From contig NC_080045.1 of NCBI RefSeq assembly GCF_012489685.1, forward strand, positions 13,541,648 to 13,605,647: a stretch of 64,000 bases of DNA. Reading direction: 5' to 3'. Made by a program: the position numbers and the translations under genes. The DNA comes from Lotus japonicus. Its lineage: Eukaryota > Streptophyta > Magnoliopsida > Fabales > Fabaceae. Of the stretch, positions 1 through 11,329 are shown in pieces (position 1 is the stretch's first letter; every line of letters starts with the position of its first letter). The notes under the pieces are model-generated. The model worked only from the letters and a program-made list of their open reading frames with translations. It was not told where the DNA came from and searched no databases.

Positions 1-53
1 CCAAATCTTCAGCCATGTAGTGAAGCTGCTAGGTTGCACCAACGGGTCTGCTT
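1..53 (-). pseudogene. Continuation of the LINE ORF1 fragment beyond the hAT insertion
   Basis: After the hAT element and one copy of its target duplication are removed, the minus-strand reading of 1083-1390 continues into these bases for about eight codons before a stop. The window edge cuts off the rest. Support is positional rather than by domain. Confidence 0.4.
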
Positions 54-1082
54 TAGGGCTGTCCACCGGTTGGGTACGGACGGGTTCGGGCCGGAATTTC
101 GGTTTTGAACGGTTGAAACTACCACATAACCAAGGTCCGCCGCCGTCCGATGAAGATGCCGGTTTCGGCGGGTTACGATTTCATCGAGCTATGGTTTTCG
201 CGGGTCGATTCGCACGGTTAGAGAAAACTTTCAGATCTAGAAGTTTATTAAAGGAAAAATAGAGATTGAGAAAGATGAGTTTGTGCTGCCTGAAGGGGAA
301 GCAGATTAGGGACACCAGTGCTTTGTCAAGACAGAGAGGGAACAAAGGAGAAGCCCCACACCATTTTCGTGCTTCAAAGTGGTCTACCCTCCACACACAC
401 ACACTGTCAAAGTCACCTTGAACTCTTGAAGCTACGACTCAAGCTCCATCGCTGCAAGACCCGCTTATGCAGAGCTGAAATCCACTGTGTTACGAGGGAT
501 GAGCTCCATTACACCGCCATTTTTTTAGGGAGATCTTGCATGAAAATTAAGAGAAAGAGAATGAAATATTCAACGGAAGAAGAAAGGGAGAAGGTCTCGA
601 TCAGATACAAGTGTGAAGGTGTTTAGGAATAGAGAAAAATATGAAGTAGATTTAGTAATGTCATTTCCAAGATGAAATTTGGAAGAAAGAGAAGAGTACA
701 ATTATCAATGGTCTCACTCTCACTTGCCAGAGGTGTCTTAGCTGTAGCTCTCTCAATGTTTAACACTATAAAAAATAAAAAAGTTGATTAGTAAAGTGTG
801 TAGTGTGTCAGGCTTGCGTGAAAAGGTGGAGAAGCCAGAGGGACAAGACTAAAAGGCTAGAAAAGTGTGCAATTTTTTTAATATACTTGTATGTTACGGT
901 CGGGTCGGTTTTGACGAAATTAATATTATCAATCCGCAACCGTCCGAAATTACCCATCCCAAACCGATTTTTTTAATCCGAAAAAACCGAATTCCGCCCA
1001 AATCCGCCCGTGGATCAAAAAATGCATTCGGGTTGGACGGATTCGGTCGGTCCAAATTATTTTGGACAGCCCTAGTCTGCTT
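46..1082. mobile_element. Non-autonomous hAT-superfamily transposon with 8-bp target duplication
   Basis: The element proper is 54-1074 (1,021 bp). It begins TAGGGCTGTCCA (54-65) and ends with the exact inverse TGGACAGCCCTA (1063-1074). The 8 bp GTCTGCTT stand directly outside both ends (46-53 and 1075-1082), which is the target duplication length of hAT elements. Both subterminal regions are rich in CGG/CCG and GGGTTCGG-type short repeats in inverted orientation. I see no transposase reading frame, so it depends on an enzyme supplied elsewhere. It interrupts a LINE ORF1 on the minus strand, whose reading continues on either side, so it is younger than that LINE. Superfamily assignment rests on the TAGGG start and the 8-bp duplication. 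Confidence 0.9.
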
Positions 1083-1747
1083 GCCGTATTTGCTCTATAA
1101 ATTCCTCCAAGATCATTCTGGATGAATTCCCCACAACCATCTTCTGTTTGAAACTCAATAACTCTTTCTAACGCGCCAAACGGCTTAACTTCCACCACAA
1201 AACCTCTTTCTTTCAGTAGGTGGATAATATCTCTGTTATTCGTCATGACGTTTCTCAGTCTTACAATAGCCATTCTTGACACAGTTGCATTCTTTATCAC
1301 CTTCTCTTGATTCCAATCAACGTCCTTTGTCGTGTCCTCATTGTTCTTGTTTTTCACCCGCCATTCCCATATTTCCTTGCGTCTCCACACCTATTTGTTC
1401 TCTTAGTTCGTTCTCTCCGATCCTTTTCGCCTGATTCTGCCATTGATCCTTCTTCCATTTCTCTCCACCCATGGAAATCGTGCAGGATGAACCGTTAGGA
1501 ATGCACTATTCATCTTTCTTTTATGCCAGTTCTCCATTGCCTTGACTCCGTCATTCCTAGACCTGAATCGCACGAACCCGAATCTAAATCTTCTCCCTTT
1601 TTTCTTGACTTTGGGTAGGAAAATGCTTTCCACCTTCCCAAATTTCTCAAAAGCTCTCCTCAGTTGCTTGTACTTCACCTGATTGTCCAATCCATCCACG
1701 AACAAGGTCACTCCTCCACTAGATTCTTTGGTCGTTCCTCCCTCCAT
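1083..1747 (-). pseudogene. LINE ORF1 fragment (RRM plus start of DUF4283-like region)
   Basis: Read from 1747 downward, the frame starts MEGGTTKESSGG and gives an RRM-type fold signature, VTLFVDGLDN ... RRFRFGFVRFRS, within the first 80 residues. This is the usual N-terminus of plant L1-type ORF1 RNA-binding proteins. The same frame continues past in-frame stops near 1403 and 1393 into a segment (MAIVRLRNVMTNN ... GFVVEVKPFGALERVIEFQTEDG) resembling the DUF4283 region seen better preserved at 60029-61033. The reading is broken at 1083 by the hAT insertion and resumes in 1-53. It is therefore a dead, interrupted copy. The 5' end of the LINE probably lies near 1790-1810, but I cannot fix it. 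Confidence 0.75.
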
Positions 1748-2237
1748 TGTCTTCCTCCTCCTCCACTTTTCCTCCTATTCTCCGGTAAAGCCTAGCTAAG
1801 CCAGCGGGGCTTGCCATCTATATGACATATAACTGATTTTTATAGTTGAAGATGTGGCTATTAGCTTTATCGTCTCTCATCCGCTCCAAGGATCTTGCTG
1901 TTAACTTTCCTATTGTTCATATAATTGTTTTTCACTTTTTCTTTGCTGATAGAAGTTCCAAATCTTTGCCCATTGATGCACAGTGGAAGTGTACAAGCTC
2001 AGTAATAGATTGCAAGTTTCTAGCAGCTTTTTTTCAAGCAAGGTTTTAATGAGACACTCTCTTAGGAATATGTTTTAGCCATTTTGTGTAGTTTCATTTT
2101 GCTGGGAGGAAGCACTGTTTTGTACTCTGTCATGAGAATTTTTATCTCATGTTTGATTCATTAGCCATATTATTTTCATGAAGGTGCGAATGAAAACTGT
2201 TAAATGAAGGTGCGGATGGACTGATTGATATCATTGA
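1748..2237. other. Non-coding stretch between LINE fragments
   Basis: I find no gene here. The sequence around 2040-2060 (AAGGTTTTAATGAGACA) matches the wording of plant LINE 3' UTRs, seen again at 17965 and, in minus orientation, across the element 2 insertion site. A decayed plus-strand LINE 3' end from about 1840 to 2140 is therefore likely. A short direct repeat of GAAGGTGCGAATG/GAAGGTGCGGATG lies at 2180-2220. Confidence 0.35.
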
Positions 2238-3330
2238 TTATTTGCCCGGGCAGCCAAAAACCCTACCTGGAGTATGTGGGGATAGCCGACAGCACCGATT
2301 TGGCACCCTTCCCGCTAGATTGAGGAGATTTGTCTTCCATGAAGCAAGTTTCCGGGCTATGTTATCCAGCAGGAAATTAAAACAACCTCGAGTTGCTCTA
2401 CCACCAGATAGAGGGAACCCCAAATATTTCCCAAGGTCCTGGACGAATGGAATTGGGGCAATATTGCGGATTTCCTCTCGAACACTAGCGCGAACACCTT
2501 TGGAGGCGATGGCCTTTGACTTTCCAATATTAATATTCAAACCGGAATGGCTACAAAAGGCCTGCAGAGTGTCCGCTAGTAATTGAACTTGCATAATACT
2601 AGCATGACAAAACAGTAAAACGTCATCAGCAAAAAATAAATGAGATATAGGAGGTCCCTGAGCCGCAATGCGGATTGGCTTCCAATCTCCATCACTCAAA
2701 AAGGTGGTGAATCCTGACAGAGAGTCTCTCCATGCACAGAACAAATAGATATGGAGAAAGCGGGTCTCCTTGGCGAAGCCCACGCCCCGGGTGGAAGGAA
2801 GGAAGACGAGTTCCATTCCACATAATAGATAAGTTAGAACCACTGATACAACACATGATAAGATCTACTAGTCTCCGAGGGAACCCAAAAAGAGACACTA
2901 TCGCGCAAGCGTCTCCTCCAAGAAGTCCCAAGAGACACTATCATAAGCTTTTTCAAGTCAATTTTAAATGCAGAGAACCTCTCCGGGCTAAGGAAGAGCG
3001 CATGTAGTGAACTATCTCTTGGGCCAATAAAGCATTGTCCATAGTTCCACGCCCCGGCAGGAGGCTACTCTGCATTGGACCAATCAACCGGTTCATCATG
3101 GGGCGAACCCTACTGACAATAACTTTGGTAATCAGTTTGTAGATAACGTTACAGAGACCGATTGGGCGAAACTCTTTGACAGTAGAGGGGTTGTCCAGCT
3201 TTGGGATAAGGACCACTAAGGTCTCTAGCATTTGCGCATCCACCTCACCCTTCTCGAAGGCTTCCTGGACTACATGCCACACATCATCCCCACTTAAGTT
3301 CCAGTACCGTTTATAAAATAAAGGCTGAAA
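2238..3330 (-). pseudogene. LINE reverse transcriptase fragment (ORF2), frameshifted
   Basis: Three overlapping minus-strand frames give consecutive blocks of a non-LTR reverse transcriptase. 3282-2953 carries LVVLIPKLDNPSTVKEFRPIGLCNVIYK and the PGRGTMDNALLAQE region. 2931-2692 carries FGFPRRLVDLIMCCIS and GLRQGDPLSPYLFVLCMERL. 2843-2238 carries the catalytic FADDVLLF followed by NIGKSKAIASKG and the YLGFPL thumb motif. The order is correct but the frame changes at least twice and the lead-in to the palm is missing, so the copy is inactive. No endonuclease domain is visible upstream (above 3330) and no poly-A tail is seen near 2238, so both ends are truncated. Confidence 0.85.
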
Positions 3331-3474
3331 CCCATCAAGCCCAGGTACTGTGAAAGAATTCGGTTAGGATTTATGATTCCCTTGAATATTTTTAAATTTT
3401 ATTTAATTTAAAAATTTAAAATTCAAAAAATATGATGAAGTTTGTGAGTAGTGAGAAGTTACATTGACTTTTTT

Positions 3475-3614
3475 ATGAGAATGTAAGATTCCCAATCTAT
3501 TTCATGAGAATCAAATGATGAAAGTTATGAAAGTTATTTCATTCATGAGAATGTAAGATTCCCAATCTATTTCATGAGAATCAAATGATGAAAGTTATGA
3601 AAGTTATTTCATTA
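3475..3614. repeat. 70-bp perfect tandem duplication
   Basis: The unit starting ATGAGAATGTAAGATTCCCA at 3475 is repeated without change from 3545 to 3614, followed by the start of a third unit. The perfect identity points to a recent slippage or unequal-exchange event in non-coding DNA. Confidence 0.9.
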
Positions 3615-3731
3615 ATGAGAATGTTTTATGCCTAGACATCCAATTTTCAACCTTATAACAAACACGGGGATATAATTCCCTACCTTCACATTATCGAGAC
3701 TGTATTTCCCAACCTTGTACCAAACACACCC

Positions 3732-4063
3732 TAAAGTGTGCATGACTAATCAATCTCCAAGTTTAGAAATTATTCATCACAATGGCATCTGTAGCATATA
3801 TAAATTGGATCAATTGTAAACTTGAAAATGAAAATCAACAAATGGATTATGGAATTTACATTCAAATGAATATAAAATCAAAATTGATTGGAAGTGACCG
3901 ACATGATCAATCTCTTCCCGCATGCGTAAGATAATTTCTATCAGATTGTCAATTGGTTCAAGTTTGCATTTTCACACAACAAATTTCAAAGTGGGCAAAC
4001 ACTTACAATAACTAAAAAAAAAACACATTGCAAGACTAACCACGGGCTAATAATCAGCTTTAC
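3732..4063 (+). repeat. Dispersed repeat, copy 1 (partner at 16625-16968)
   Basis: The stretch beginning AAAGTGTGCATGACTAATCA through AATAATCAGCTTTACC aligns end to end with 16625-16968 in the same orientation, with scattered substitutions and small indels. Shared landmarks are GTAGCATATATAAATTGGAT and TTGATTGGAAGTGACC. No coding potential or terminal repeats are visible. It is either an unclassified repeat family or a local duplication. Confidence 0.75.
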
Positions 4064-4620
4064 CAATGTTTAAAAAACCGGACCGATGATCAAACTGATC
4101 CAGGCATAGGTTCAAGGTTCAAAGGTAGAACCGAAGTCCGATCGTGGTAACTTAAATAATACATTACATATTTATTAATATAGATAGTATATGTTATTTT
4201 GTGAATAATGAACAACTTATTAATAAAATACGATAAATTATTTTTTATTAAATATAAAAATAAAGAATATAATATTACATCTACACAAATTTATTATTTA
4301 TTTTAGGTATATATTTAAAGTTGTGTTCGAATGGATTTCATATCGGACATTTGGGTCTTCTTTAGAATAATCGGTTCTTTCTTGGTGATTTTTAAGGTTG
4401 GAGAAACAAGAGGTCATTTCCCCATTTTCTTCTTATTAATGTAAGTAATTGTTTTATCATTTCTATGAAGCAGAACACAAGGAAGTTGGAAATACTTCAG
4501 CAACAAGTCAAAAACTATTATAGGTAATAAAAATTGCATAACGAGTAGATGTACTTGATTTTGACTATTATATGTCTTCTTTCAATTGTGCAATTTATTT
4601 TGAATGCTAATTACTTTATT
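4064..4620. other. AT-rich non-coding sequence
   Basis: I see no gene, RNA or terminal-repeat structure in this stretch. It separates the dispersed repeat from a LINE ORF1 tail. Confidence 0.4.
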
Positions 4621-4624
4621 TTTG

Positions 4625-5540
4625 TCGCTCAAGAGGCTCCCGGATGTTGCTTTGTTTCCAGAATGTGTGGACGGGGAGACTATTCTGGAGCTTTCCTTAC
4701 CTCAGAATGTTTTTTCCTCCTCTTCAGCGCCCATGGGTTTTTCTGAATTTGCGACAGCTCTGGGTGCGGGCTCGGTTTCTTCCTCCTCTAAGCGGTGGAT
4801 TTTTCAAGCGAGTTTGGATTCAATTCTGGTGTGTTCTGAGTGCATTTTAGCCAGGTTTGGTTTCTTCTCTACTGTTCCTGACTTCGCTTGGAAGATGGAG
4901 GCCTCCTCTTTGTGGGACAGATTGCAGCAGGTTGTTGGTCTCTGGGTGGCGGGTAAAATCCCATGCTCCTTGCTGGATTGGAATGGTCTGTTTGTCCCTT
5001 CTCCCTTGCCCAGGTCGGTTGGCTTAGTCGATTCTGTTTCCGCTTTTCCTGTTGGGTTTAATCTTGAGCTTTCAATTTCGTCATCCGTGGGAGAGGCTGC
5101 GGTCGAATTCGGGCCTTCTCCATGCACTTCATTGGGTTCTAACCTTAAACCTCGGGGTAGTGGGCGTCCTAGAAAATTGGTCCAGCGTGATGATTCTAGT
5201 TTTCATGATGATGGGGTAGTGCCGAGAGTCGGATCTTTTGTCCCTAGAAATCGTGGTCGTCCTAGAAAATAGTCTAATCATGGGAGGAAGAAGAAGGTTT
5301 TGGACTCAGAGGTCTCAAGTGTTTCTTCTTTGTCGGGGGAGTCTGAGATCCCTTCTTCATTCAGTGATAATCCTTTGATTTTACCGGAGGCGGAGGATTC
5401 TGATGGCGTGCTCACAAGAGCAAAAGGGGCTCTAATCGTGAGTAAAAAAGTGGGTGTTCTGTTGTGTTTCAGTGTTCAGATGAGGTGGTTCTCCAAGGGT
5501 TAATTAAACAGATTGCGTCTCATAAAGTTTCGTGAGGGAT
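4625..5540 (+). pseudogene. LINE ORF1 C-terminal fragment with AT-hook-like motifs
   Basis: The plus-strand frame 4604-5272 ends with two GRPRK motifs (SGRPRK and NRGRPRK). After a stop and a frame change it continues as DSDGVLTRAKGALI and then, in a third frame, CSDEVVLQGLIKQIAS near 5470-5520. The same order (RGRPRK, then DGVQTRARRAYI, then CPEEIAIQGIAKQFA) is found in the LINE ORF1 at 59282-59779, so this is the C-terminal part of an equivalent ORF1. AT-hook-like GRPRK motifs suggest minor-groove DNA binding, but that is inference. The copy is broken by stops and frameshifts. No reverse transcriptase follows. Confidence 0.65.
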
Positions 5541-7140
5541 CGACATTTTAATGCAGGTGGCGTGCTTTTTGTCCCTGGAGCTTTCTTTCAATTCTAAGGG
5601 GTTTTGATGCTTCATGCTTCTATGTTTTTTTTTTGCTCCATTTGTTGGCCTCTCGGGTTGTGTTTTTGTGTTGTACAGTCCCGGAGATTTTTAGCTTTTT
5701 GCTCCTATGCTTTTTCCCATGATTTGTGTTCTTGATGTTTTAGCGTTAAGGCTTTTTTTTGGTTTGTTTTAGGTTTGGCTCGTCTCATTTAATAGATTAC
5801 TTGTTCTGTTTTCAATTTTTTTTTGCTATAATGCATTTTGTTAGAATGTGTTGCTTTTGGCCACTTTCATATCAGTAAAACAGGAGATGTATAACCTGAT
5901 TTGAAAAGGTAGATGATAGGTGCTGACCAGTACAACAATTAATATCTCCTCCAATTTGAAGAGTTTATAAGAATTTTGACATTTGTAGGCCATTAAGGGT
6001 AAGTTAGATTGTTATTAATATTAAATTGTAGGCCATTATATAGATGGATTGCCAACTGTCTTAATTTTTCATTCTATTGTAAATCTCCTTTTATGTTTAC
6101 TTTGTTTCCAAGCACTTAAGGTCAAAATAATAATACCTCTGATTGCCTTTGTCGCAGGTGGTGATTCCACTAAGCTTGCATTGGAATCTTTGATATATTG
6201 AATCATTTTAGATCTGAATATCTCTATCCTTTTATATTTTCTGTGGCTTCTATAAAGCTTAAGAACATTCATTATTTCACTTATTTAGTTGTGATTAGAA
6301 GTCAAAACTGCTTTATATTATGGTTCTGGAATATTAATGGTAAATATGGAAGATTATGCTTCTTGTGATGTCAAACAGAATGGAATACTGTGAGGTTATA
6401 AGTAGAAATAAATTAGGGTGTGATAGGCTTTTATGATAAGTGATATATTTATCTTATTTTGGTTTCATCTACTATTGAGACTTTGACTGTCCAGGTTTTA
6501 ATGAAGTTTCATTTTCAATCTCTTTATCACGTCAAGTTCAAAATTTTATCATGTTTATGTTTTTCACTGATAACAAAGCAGCTTTGCTCTACAGTTTTTC
6601 TAAGAAAACACACTTCAAGCTCCCACAATTTTGGTTTTGGCCAAGCTCATATTACCAATTGAAGTAGCTTTTGCAATGTATTCCTATTTAATTATTTTTA
6701 TTGTTATCAAGCCCGTTTTATTTACCCAGATTTTGTTTTTTTTACTTATAAATTGTTTTGTTTACAGAGTGTTTTTCTTGGTTCTGTATATAATTATGTT
6801 GTCTTTCCATAATCTTTCCACTTTCCTACGTGAAATGATTGCACATTGGGATGTCCATTAGGTTGTAAATGTTTATTATGATTTCCTTTGTATCTGTGCT
6901 CATCTTTGAAGTTGAAAGGGCTGTCTTTATTTCTGATCTCTCATCATTCTTTTTAGACGTTTAGTTGGTTCCAAATGTTGTTTCGATCCTCTACGCGGTT
7001 GTGGAGGCGGAGGGATAAACATCAGGGTTTGAGATTTGCAGAGGCAGAGATGGTGGATGTTTGTGGGCGCAGATGAACCTAGGTACAGAGAATATTAACA
7101 TGAAAAAATATAGTATAGTATGTATTAAAATAGTATGTAT
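5541..7140. other. T-rich non-coding region, in part LINE 3' UTR-like
   Basis: Bases 5541 to about 5880 are T-rich and follow directly on the ORF1 tail, consistent with a 3' UTR joined after loss of ORF2. From 5880 to 7140 I recognise nothing: short open frames are hydrophobic and without motifs, and no terminal repeats are evident. Confidence 0.35.
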
Positions 7141-7143
7141 TAA

Positions 7144-7400
7144 CTAGATATAATATACACGTGTTTCACTTGCATTGTGCGAATTTATTTATATTTCACA
7201 GAGAAAGTTTTATAAAAAAAAATGGAAAATTTACTATATTATATATTTATAAAGAATTTGTAAAAATAGAAATTATAGGGTTTCAAAACTTATTATTATC
7301 TGCCTTGACATGACATTCATTACACTAAACAATCAATTAGTAGTCAATTATGAGAAAACGGAATCAATAAAGAGGGTAGGACAAGTTTTTTTAGGGAGAT
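7144..7400 (-). mobile_element. Helitron-like 3' terminal region (partner at 63766-64000)
   Basis: On the minus strand this segment ends in a GC-containing imperfect hairpin (around GCAAGTGAAACACGTG) followed about 10 bases later by CTAG and then T, the layout of Helitron 3' ends. The same 250 bp, with substitutions, lies at 63766-64000, again ending in CTAG next to T. Shared landmarks include GACATGACATT and GTCAATTATGAGAAAA. The body would extend to higher coordinates, into or beyond the NAC pseudogene. No RepHel coding is visible. Confidence 0.45.
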
Positions 7401-7425
7401 TCACTGCCCTAGCTCAAGGAAGGAG

Positions 7426-9068
7426 TCATTTGGGAGGGCTTGAGAAACTTCCACTCTCAGCACTGAAATCAAAGACTTCAACACTCCCATTATCACCGCT
7501 TTCCCCAATATACCCTATTTTGCTATTCTTTGCATTCTTCACATTATTTGCATCCTTAATTTGAAAGATGCGGTACGCAGCCCAATCTGCCATCTGCATT
7601 TTGAGTAACAATGTCCAGTAATGAAATACTCATGATGAATAAAACAAAAGTAAACAAATTCGATAATGATCCTACCTAACCAATAAACCATTTTCATGAT
7701 AATTCAAAATATATTATCATTTTTTTTTATAAACACCCTCTCAAACACACTTTATGTGATTGGTTTACTTTTTAAAAAGTCAACACTCTTACTTTTTAAA
7801 AATTGTGTTGGCCTTTCAAGAAATAAACCAATCTTATGGAGTATGTTTGAGAAAGTGTTCAAAAGTGTGTGTTGGTAGAAACTTTATTACTCTAAATCTC
7901 TTCTTAATTTTGATCATAATGAAAAAGTCGGTCTTTTAAACCGATTTAGGCCAAACTTTACCCAAAGTGATAGCTTATGGGTGATGATTTCTCTATCCTA
8001 TGTAAGGACATTTTTTATTATACCTCTAGTCAATGTGAGACTTTGACAATTAGTATGTCACATTTATTTTCTTTAATTACCTTGGATGGGTTAGTAATTA
8101 ACGCAAGACGAAACTCATGCATTATCCATCTTGTCCTCCTAGCATAGTCTCCTTGCACTTCCCAATAATTCAGGGTGTTCCTCTTCCCAATCACCTCTTT
8201 GTTTGTAGGGATAGGAACATCTTTCCATTTTTCCATAACTCTCCACTGGCCACTCCCGGCAACTCTCATGTCAAGGTTTTAAAGGTCACGACCCATAGTG
8301 TTGTGGAAGAAGAACTTGCGCTCATTGAAAATATTTCCATCTGAGAATACAAAAAAATTCAAAATATCATCTTGGTTCAATTATCCCTTTTAAAAAACAC
8401 ATAACATTCATAAGACATGGATACTTTGTTTCAATTTTGTTACATGATACAATTATTCTCATACGTACTCTAGGTTAACACAAGAGCCATGAAATATTAA
8501 GAGTGTGTTTGGTTTCTCCGTTGGGAAAGCTTACAACGAGTTCTAGTAGGTTAAAATAAATTATTGATGATATTGATGTTTAAGAGTTATTTTGGATAAT
8601 GGATTTCATACCCAAAGTTAACTCAGGTAGAAGCTAGAGAGAGTAGCTTCTGCAATGAACAAAATTAATTGTGAGATCTTATAACTGAATTTCACATTTT
8701 CTAACAAAAATCATATATTCATACATTTATCAAACACTTAGATTTCAAATAACTTGTACTACGATCAATTTTATCAAAATCAGTTGTGAAAAAATTTGAT
8801 CTAAACACACACACTAAAGTGCTCATGGAAAAGTGAAAATAAGAGATTTTTGTTTTAGAAAAATTCACAAACCTCGTCCCGGTAGACCCAAAGGCTCAGT
8901 CTGAAACACATCAAAATCTGGAATGATTTCAATAGGAAGAGGTTCATAAAAGACCCTCATTTTCAGGTAGAAATCCACAAGAACCTCATCAGTGGGATCA
9001 AACCTATATTCAGGTAGAAACCTAACAACCCCATCATTGTCCTCATAAGTCATGATTAGGTCCTCCAT
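7426..9068 (-). pseudogene. NAC-domain transcription factor pseudogene, three exons
   Basis: NAC proteins are plant-specific transcription factors. Minus-strand exons are 9068-8873, 8340-8081 and 7593-7426, all with GT/AG borders and compatible phases, giving about 206 codons. Exon 1 holds subdomains A/B (LPEYRFDPTDEVLVDFYLK). Exon 2 holds C/D (RVAGSGQWRVMEKWKDVP ... TRWIMHEFRL). Exon 3 holds E (MADWAAYRIFQIK) and only about 45 further residues, so the usual long activation domain is missing. Exon 2 contains an in-frame TAA between MGRDL and NLDMRVAGSG, in a position that needs a single change from a lysine codon. That stop, the short tail and an inverted fragment at 11.7 kb argue for a decayed copy. 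A functional truncated NAC-like peptide cannot be excluded. Confidence 0.75.
8499..8818. mobile_element. MITE-like insertion in intron 1 of the NAC pseudogene
   Basis: The segment begins TAAGAGTGTGTTTGGTTT and ends in the loosely inverse TCTAAACACACACACTAAAG, a layout common to short plant DNA elements. The internal sequence is AT-rich and non-coding. Ends are imperfect, and I do not see a clear target duplication. Confidence 0.4.
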
Positions 9069-9800
9069 CTCAAAAGGGTTTGTATAAACTATTTGAATGA
9101 ATCAATGTTGAAACTTATGTGTTCAGGATATCAATTTATAGCCACCAGAGATATCACCTTCTTCCACATGTCCCCCCACAAGCATTCTGTTACCCTCCAA
9201 GAAAATAGAAGTCATCCCACATTTTTTTTCTTTTCAAGATGACCTTCTCTCACCCTATTCTATTTTATTCATAATTAAAAGATTATTTATGATATTTAAT
9301 ACACTTGATTTCTTATCAAACAATTTCTTATTTTCAAATTTGGATATCAATTTACACTAAGTTTTAATTCAAAATATCACATAAACGAAACTATCAACAT
9401 ACAAATAATTAGAATGATTGTTATTTAATTAAAAATATATCAAATACTAGTAATTAGTTTTCCTAATTAATTTTAAAATATTTAAAAATAGAAAATTTAA
9501 AATATTCATTTTATAGATTAAATAAATAGTAAGTTCAATATTTTTGAATAAATATTAAAATTAATTTATTTCAAATTTATCATTCTCTTAATTTAATTAT
9601 TAAATTTACTTGGAATGCTGTTTAAAAAAATAAATATATCAATATTTATACAAAATTAATGATGGTTTAAATTTAAAAATATTAACAATTAAGTTGAATA
9701 AATTTAAAGAATATTTCTCGAAAAAAAGTACAAGAAAAATTATGGTATAAATTCATTAAAAAGCACATACTAAATATTATTTTTAAATAATTAAATATTT
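9069..9800. other. Upstream region of the NAC pseudogene, AT-rich
   Basis: Bases 9069 to about 9340 are present again in inverted orientation at 11330-11690: both contain the CATCCCAC/GTGGGATG, CCCCCCAC/GTGGGGGA and TTCTATTTTAT/ATAAAATAGAA landmarks. The remainder, to 9800, is AT-rich without recognisable features. Confidence 0.5.
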
Positions 9801-9804
9801 AAGA

Positions 9805-11235
9805 GAAACTTAAATTTTTTTATTCTGTTTTAAGAGAAAATAAGTAATCAGTTATGATCTTTTAATAATGCTACTATCTATGAAAATATAGATAATAAGG
9901 ATATTCTTTAATAATTGATTTACCATATTTTTATAATGAGCATATTTTAGTTCAAAAAAAAAGAGCATATTTAAAAAATTTAAATGTAATAATCAACGTC
10001 ATCTCAACATAATAATTGTAAAAAATTGGTTTTCAATTAAATTTTGTACACTTAATCTTATTACCAGATTTTCTTGGAACCCTTTCTTTATATATATATT
10101 TTTTTAAAATAATGTATCATTATTTATAAAAAATTATGATGGTAAATATTTGAAAATATTAACGATTAAATTAAAAAAAAATTCTACAAAAGTAAAAATT
10201 TAATTTGATGATTAAATATTAAGGAAACTTAAGAAGATTTATTCCATTTTAAGAGAAATTAATTAATCATCTATTTTTTTAATAATGCTATTATATGATG
10301 AAAATCTAGATAAGAAGGATATTCTTTAATAATCCAATTTTTTTAAAATTATTTACCATATTTTCCAAAATATAATATTTCAAAACTTCTGTAATAGTCA
10401 ACATCATCTCAACACAATAACCGTTAATAATTGATTTTCAATTAATAAAATAAAATTTTTTAAAAATTTTTTACTTTCAAATTTTTTTTTTTGGTGACAA
10501 GAGAAAAGTTTTGTATTTTCAAATTAAGTTTGAATAGTAATTATTAGTATTTACTATATTATTAATTAAATAAAAATCCTTAAGAAGATTTATTCCATTT
10601 TAAGAGCAATTAATTAATCATCTATTTTTTAATAATGCTACTATAGTATGCAAATCTAGATAATAAGGATATTCTTTAATAATCCAATTTTTAAAATTAT
10701 TTACCATATTTTCCAAAATATAATATTTCAAATGTAATAGTCAACATCATCTCAACACAATAACCGTAAATAATTGATTTTCAATTAATAAAATAAACAT
10801 TTTGTAAAATTTTCTATTTTCAAATATATATTTTTTGGTGACAAGAGAAAAGTTTTCTATTTTCAAATTAAGGTTGAATAGTAATTATTAGTATTTACTA
10901 TATTATTAATTAAATACAAATCCTTAAGAAGATTTAATTTATTCCATTTTAAGAGCAATTAATTAATCATCTATTTTTTTAATAATGCTACTATAGTATG
11001 AAAATATAGATAAGAAGGATATTCTTTAATAATCTAATTTTGAAAATTATTTACCATATTCTACAAAATATAATATTTCAAATTTTCATATGTAATAGTC
11101 AACATCATCTCAACACAATAACCGTAAATAATTGATTTTCAATTAATAAAATAAAATTTTTTTAAAATTTTCTATTTTCAAATTTGTTTTTGTGAGAAGA
11201 GAAAAGTTTTCTAATTTCAAATTAAGGTTTTTATG
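9805..11235 (+). repeat. AT-rich tandem array, four units of about 340-400 bp
   Basis: Four successive units share the order CTTAAGAAGATTTATTCCAT, AATTAATCA, AATAATGCTACTAT, ATAAGGATATTCTTTAATAA, TATTTACCATATT, GTCAACATCATCTCAAC and GATTTTCAATTAAT. Unit starts are close to 9805, 10215, 10578 and 10921. The last three are very similar to each other and the first is more diverged. The array lies between the inverted NAC copies. No coding potential is visible. Confidence 0.75.
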
Positions 11236-11329
11236 TTTATTAATTAAATAAAAGTTTTCTAATTTCAAATTTAGTGTAAATTGATATCGAAAATTGAAAA
11301 TAAGAAATTGTTTGATAAGATTTGATTAT

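Noticed and set aside
6459..6861. Hydrophobic plus-strand frames as membrane proteins
   Set aside because: AT-rich sequence gives Phe/Leu/Ile-rich frames by chance. No start context, motif or partner exon was found.
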